Below are positions 5,802 through 7,773 of a stretch of 7,773 bases of DNA, one piece after another. Position 1 is the first letter of the stretch. Each line of letters opens with the position of its first letter. The position numbers and the translations under genes are program-made. Source of the stretch: Gammaproteobacteria bacterium (GTDB lineage Bacteria; Pseudomonadota; Gammaproteobacteria; Ga0077536); assembly GCA_003540955.1 (NCBI GenBank), contig DPMX01000354.1, forward strand, positions 1 through 7,773, read 5' to 3'. A model generated the notes under the pieces. The model did not search any database. It was given only the letters and a program-made list of their open reading frames with translations, and was not told the origin of the DNA.

Positions 5802-6707
5802 ATGAAGATAGGTTTTATGCTCCCCATGTTCGGTGCTATGGCGACCCATGAAAATATGTTTGCTATGGCCCAGTTGGCGGAAACACAAGGTTTTGAATCC
5901 GTATGGGCCCCCGACCATGTGGTAATGCCGACTCATATTAGCACTAGTTACCCTTACAGTAGAACTGGAGACTACATCGCGGATCCGAAGGGCGCTCACC
6001 TTGAACCCTTTACCAGCCTTTCCTACATTGCGGGTTGTACAAAAAGTGTCCGGCTAGGTTTCACCGTTATAGTTGCCCCTTACCGCCATGCAATCGTTAG
6101 CGGGAAGATGATGTCTTCGTTGGATGTATTGTCGAATGGTCGGCTAATAGCTGGTATTGGCGCTGGCTGGTTAGAAGAGGAGTTTGACGCCTTAGGGGTA
6201 TCATTTGCTCGACGTTGGGCGCAAACTGAGGAGCATATTCAGATCTGGAAGGAGCTTTGGACCGCGGAGGAACCAGAGTTCCACGGAAACTATTACGATT
6301 TTTCGAATGTCCAGTGCCGTCCCCAACCGATTCAGAAACCTCATCCCCCGATTACGATTGGTGGAAATGGCAAAGCTTGTTTTAAGCGGATTGTAGATCA
6401 CGCAGATGGTTGGCAGGTAGTTACCACCGGCCCGGACGACGCATTCAGTAGCGAAGGTAATCTTGTCCAATCAATGGCGAGCTTGAAACAAATGGCAGAG
6501 GAGGCCGGGCGCGATAGTGCAACAATCGAGACGACAGCTGTCGTAATAACCGGCACGGCCGACGGTGTACTCAAGGACTACGAGGAATACCAGCGAATCG
6601 GTGTAAATCGCTTGATTCTTGATTTTCCTTCATTCTTATCCGATGCGAGGGAAATGGAGGATATTTTGCTCAAGATTGCAGAAGGACTGGGTATGACCGG
6701 GAGTTAG
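5802..6707 (+). CDS. LLM-class oxidoreductase, probable F420-dependent type
   Basis: A 301-residue luciferase-like TIM-barrel protein. Length and motifs match the probable F420-dependent LLM subgroup (TIGR03619/Rv2161c-like) rather than FMN-type luciferases. Motifs in order: MKIGFMLPMF at the first strand; GFESVWAPDHVVMP (30-43); RLGFTVIVAPYRHAI (84-98); LDVLSNGRLIAGIGAGWLEEEF (107-128), the phosphate-contacting signature; FSNVQCRPQPIQKPHPPITIGGNG (167-190); and a C-terminal GVNRLILDFPSF segment. Such enzymes reduce or oxidise organic substrates with the deazaflavin F420, in the cytoplasm. The ATG at 5802 is chosen because AGGAAGAGG lies 8 nt upstream and the family starts with MKIGF. The gene is divergent from the minus-strand unit across a 359-nt regulatory region. 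It is separated from the TetR gene by 316 nt, so it may be monocistronic. Cofactor assignment is by resemblance; the substrate is unknown. Confidence 0.9.
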   Translation: MKIGFMLPMFGAMATHENMFAMAQLAETQGFESVWAPDHVVMPTHISTSYPYSRTGDYIADPKGAHLEPFTSLSYIAGCTKSVRLGFTVIVAPYRHAIVSGKMMSSLDVLSNGRLIAGIGAGWLEEEFDALGVSFARRWAQTEEHIQIWKELWTAEEPEFHGNYYDFSNVQCRPQPIQKPHPPITIGGNGKACFKRIVDHADGWQVVTTGPDDAFSSEGNLVQSMASLKQMAEEAGRDSATIETTAVVITGTADGVLKDYEEYQRIGVNRLILDFPSFLSDAREMEDILLKIAEGLGMTGS

Positions 6708-6840
6708 CTTTCTGTATAGGTCGTATTTCTTAAAGGTACAATCTCATTGGGTTGTTGGTAACTAAGATTATTCGCACCTCAACACTCGTCAATCGGGCTC
6801 AGGCCTTGTCTGTGCTTGTTGATTCAACGTTATTTGAAAA

Positions 6841-6870
6841 CGGTAAGTCGCCTTATAAGGACTTCAACCG
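6841..6870. other. 30-nt bulged dyad centred on CCTTATAAGG
   Basis: CGGT-AAGT-cg-CCTTA pairs with TAAGG-ACTT-ca-ACCG: 13 pairs with one 2-nt bulge on each side, around the perfect 10-bp palindrome at 6851-6860. It may form an RNA hairpin or be a protein site. No T-run follows on the plus strand; a short TTTT follows on the minus strand, but no minus-strand gene ends here. Confidence 0.45.
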
Positions 6871-6882
6871 GGATATGTAATA

Positions 6883-6900
6883 CCCCAGTTCCTGCTGGGG
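6883..6900 (+). other. GC-rich hairpin, CCCCAG/CTGGGG
   Basis: A 6-bp perfect stem with a 6-nt loop (TTCCTG), 13 nt after the bulged dyad. It could help end transcription of the LLM gene, but it lacks a U-tract, so a rho-independent terminator is not supported. Confidence 0.35.
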
Positions 6901-6980
6901 GAGTCAAAAGCAGAAAGTTTGCTAGAGCGATAGGGTTGGGCCGGGTGCTCACAAAGTTTGAGTAATGTGCGGTTTGGGCA

Positions 6981-7008
6981 TTTACTTGTTGCAAACAAGT
7001 AATATACT
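6981..7008 (+). promoter_or_regulatory. Promoter of the TetR-family gene
   Basis: TTTACT (6981-6986; four of six -35 matches) and TATACT (7003-7008; five of six -10 matches) are 16 nt apart. Transcription would begin near 7015, only about 9 nt before the ATG at 7024, so the mRNA would be nearly leaderless. The 21-bp palindrome fills the space between the two elements. Confidence 0.5.
6982..7002. promoter_or_regulatory. 21-bp perfect palindrome: likely autoregulatory operator of the TetR-family repressor
   Basis: Arms TTACTTGTT (6982-6990) and AACAAGTAA (6994-7002) are perfectly inverted around GCA. The site overlaps the -35 and fills the spacer up to the -10 of the predicted promoter, and ends 21 nt before the repressor's ATG. 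Position, size and symmetry match what is known of TetR-family autoregulation. Binding by this particular protein is inferred. Confidence 0.7.
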
Positions 7009-7023
7009 CCAGATAATTAGGAA

Positions 7024-7671
7024 ATGTTCGCAGTATCAGCTGAAGAAACATTAAGACGTACTCAGGCGGAACGCACCGCTCAATCTGATGCGTTGATGTT
7101 GCAGTCGGCAATTCGTCTCATAGTTGCACGAGGGACGGCCGGCACTCATCTGAAAGATGTCGGAGAATCTGCAGGCTACAGCCGCGGCCTCGCCAGCTAC
7201 CGCTTTGGTAACAAAGCCGGATTGTTCACTTTCATCGTTCACTCAGTTGGAGATGATTGGTTGCGAGAACTAAGTGCGGCGGTTAGAGAGAAAAATGGAC
7301 TTCCGGCAATATTGGCCGCGACAGACGCTCACTATCGCTTTGTAGTAGAGGCCGCCGACCGGATCCGCGCATTCTATATCTTATGGTTCGATTCGATTGG
7401 TCCAGATACCGGGTTAAAGAATGTTATTGCAAATGTGCATCAACGACGGCGAGCCGATGTGGAAGCATGGATTAGAGCTGGGATAACCTCAGGAAATGTA
7501 CGTTCTGATGTAGATGTTCGATCGATCGCTGAACAATTTTGCGCTTCGATAATCGGAATCGTCTATCAATGGCTACTAATTTCCCGCGTAGAAAAACATA
7601 TTTTTGAATTGCACGAAGGTTTGAAGCGACAAATGATCAGTGCACTCGCATTAAATTCTAACAAATCATAA
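7024..7671 (+). CDS. TetR/AcrR-family transcriptional regulator
   Basis: A 215-residue regulator of normal TetR-family length. The N-terminal DNA-binding domain (about 22-72) has helix 1 in SDALMLQSAIRLIVARG, the helix-turn-helix in THLKDVGESAGYSRGLASYRF, and the conserved FGNKAGLF end. The C-terminal ligand and dimer domain (about 75-210) is all-helical and divergent, so the inducer cannot be named; in catabolic settings it is often an acyl-CoA or aromatic intermediate. A stop codon at 7018-7020 lies two codons upstream in frame, so the ATG at 7024 is the earliest possible start. The next Met (residue 25) would cut into helix 1. The only AGGA (7019-7022) is too close to the ATG to be a normal ribosome binding site, in line with a very short leader. 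A 21-bp palindrome sits in its promoter. The partial mutase-like gene starts 23 nt downstream, suggesting a shared transcript. Confidence 0.92.
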   Translation: MFAVSAEETLRRTQAERTAQSDALMLQSAIRLIVARGTAGTHLKDVGESAGYSRGLASYRFGNKAGLFTFIVHSVGDDWLRELSAAVREKNGLPAILAATDAHYRFVVEAADRIRAFYILWFDSIGPDTGLKNVIANVHQRRRADVEAWIRAGITSGNVRSDVDVRSIAEQFCASIIGIVYQWLLISRVEKHIFELHEGLKRQMISALALNSNKS

Positions 7672-7694
7672 CTACCCTGGGAGTATCTCTCACA

Positions 7695-7773
7695 ATGAGC
7701 ACGCGACCACATCGAGTTTCTGAAGCTACCGGGAATGAGGCGAAGCCGAGCCCATTACGTTTTGTAACGGCGG
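7695..7773 (+). CDS. Partial gene running off the right edge; N-terminus resembles B12-dependent fused isobutyryl-CoA mutase
   Basis: Only 26 codons are visible, from the ATG at 7695 and open to the window edge. A polar leader is followed by PLRFVTA. IcmF-type proteins (B12-binding domain, MeaI-like G-protein chaperone and mutase domain fused) characteristically start this way, with RFVTAxSLFDGHD opening the cobalamin-binding domain; the window stops just where that would continue. Such enzymes interconvert isobutyryl-CoA and n-butyryl-CoA or related acyl-CoAs with adenosylcobalamin. GGGAG (7679-7683), 11 nt upstream, is a plausible but distant ribosome binding site. The gene starts 23 nt after the TetR gene's stop, so both are probably one operon. 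The assignment rests on about seven residues and is tentative; the existence of a coding start is better supported than its identity. Confidence 0.5.
   Translation, partial: MSTRPHRVSEATGNEAKPSPLRFVTA

Larger units (their letters stand above)
6708..7023. other. Gene-free stretch with dyads and the TetR promoter at its right end
   Basis: 316 nt without a convincing gene. From left to right it contains a small palindrome GTTGA-T-TCAAC (6818-6828), a 30-nt bulged dyad (6841-6870), a GC hairpin (6883-6900), an 8-bp direct repeat AAAGTTTG (6914-6921 and 6953-6960), and the operator/promoter of the TetR gene (6981-7008). No clear rho-independent terminator for the upstream gene is visible. Confidence 0.6.

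Noticed and set aside
6692..6730. ATGACC ... GGTCGTA pairing followed by ATTTCTT as a terminator for the F420-type LLM gene
   Set aside because: The loop is about 20 nt, the stem is short and partly inside the coding region, and the T-run is interrupted.

Overview
The window looks like a catabolic segment of a bacterial chromosome, with seven intact or edge-cut genes and one decayed gene. Genes are compact, Shine-Dalgarno motifs are present upstream of most genes, and base composition is intermediate (roughly half GC by eye, not counted). An uncultured, possibly marine or soil bacterium rich in flavin- and F420-dependent oxidoreductases (for example a Chloroflexota SAR202-like, actinobacterial or proteobacterial lineage) would fit. 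I cannot fix the phylum from the sequence alone.

Left part (7-5442, all minus strand). Read in the direction of transcription, this unit runs: luciferase-like flavin monooxygenase (4162-5442), HpaB-type two-component phenol hydroxylase (2585-4102, GTG start), a remnant of an FAD-dependent aromatic hydroxylase (2318-2585) that appears to have lost its middle, a type I extradiol ring-cleavage dioxygenase (1303-2205), and a Rieske ring-hydroxylating oxygenase alpha subunit (7-1263). A good sigma70-like promoter sits between the FAD remnant and the extradiol gene, so the last two genes may be transcribed on their own. Metal and flavin ligands are intact in the Rieske, extradiol and HpaB proteins. 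The set suggests oxidation of an aromatic or phenolic substrate to a catechol followed by meta cleavage. No reductase, ferredoxin, flavin reductase, ring-fission hydrolase or Rieske beta subunit lies in the window.

Middle (5443-5801). This is a 359-nt divergent intergenic region with several inverted repeats. It separates the minus-strand unit from a plus-strand LLM-family oxidoreductase of the F420-dependent type (5802-6707).

Right part (6708-7773). A 316-nt gene-free stretch with dyads ends in a near-perfect autoregulatory layout: a 21-bp perfect palindrome lies between the -35 and -10 elements just upstream of a TetR-family repressor gene (7024-7671). The repressor is followed, 23 nt later, by the first 26 codons of a gene whose start resembles the N-terminus of fused isobutyryl-CoA mutase (IcmF, B12-dependent). 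The TetR gene may therefore control that acyl-CoA mutase unit rather than, or as well as, the oxygenase cluster.

I found no rRNA, tRNA, CRISPR array, insertion sequence or origin.
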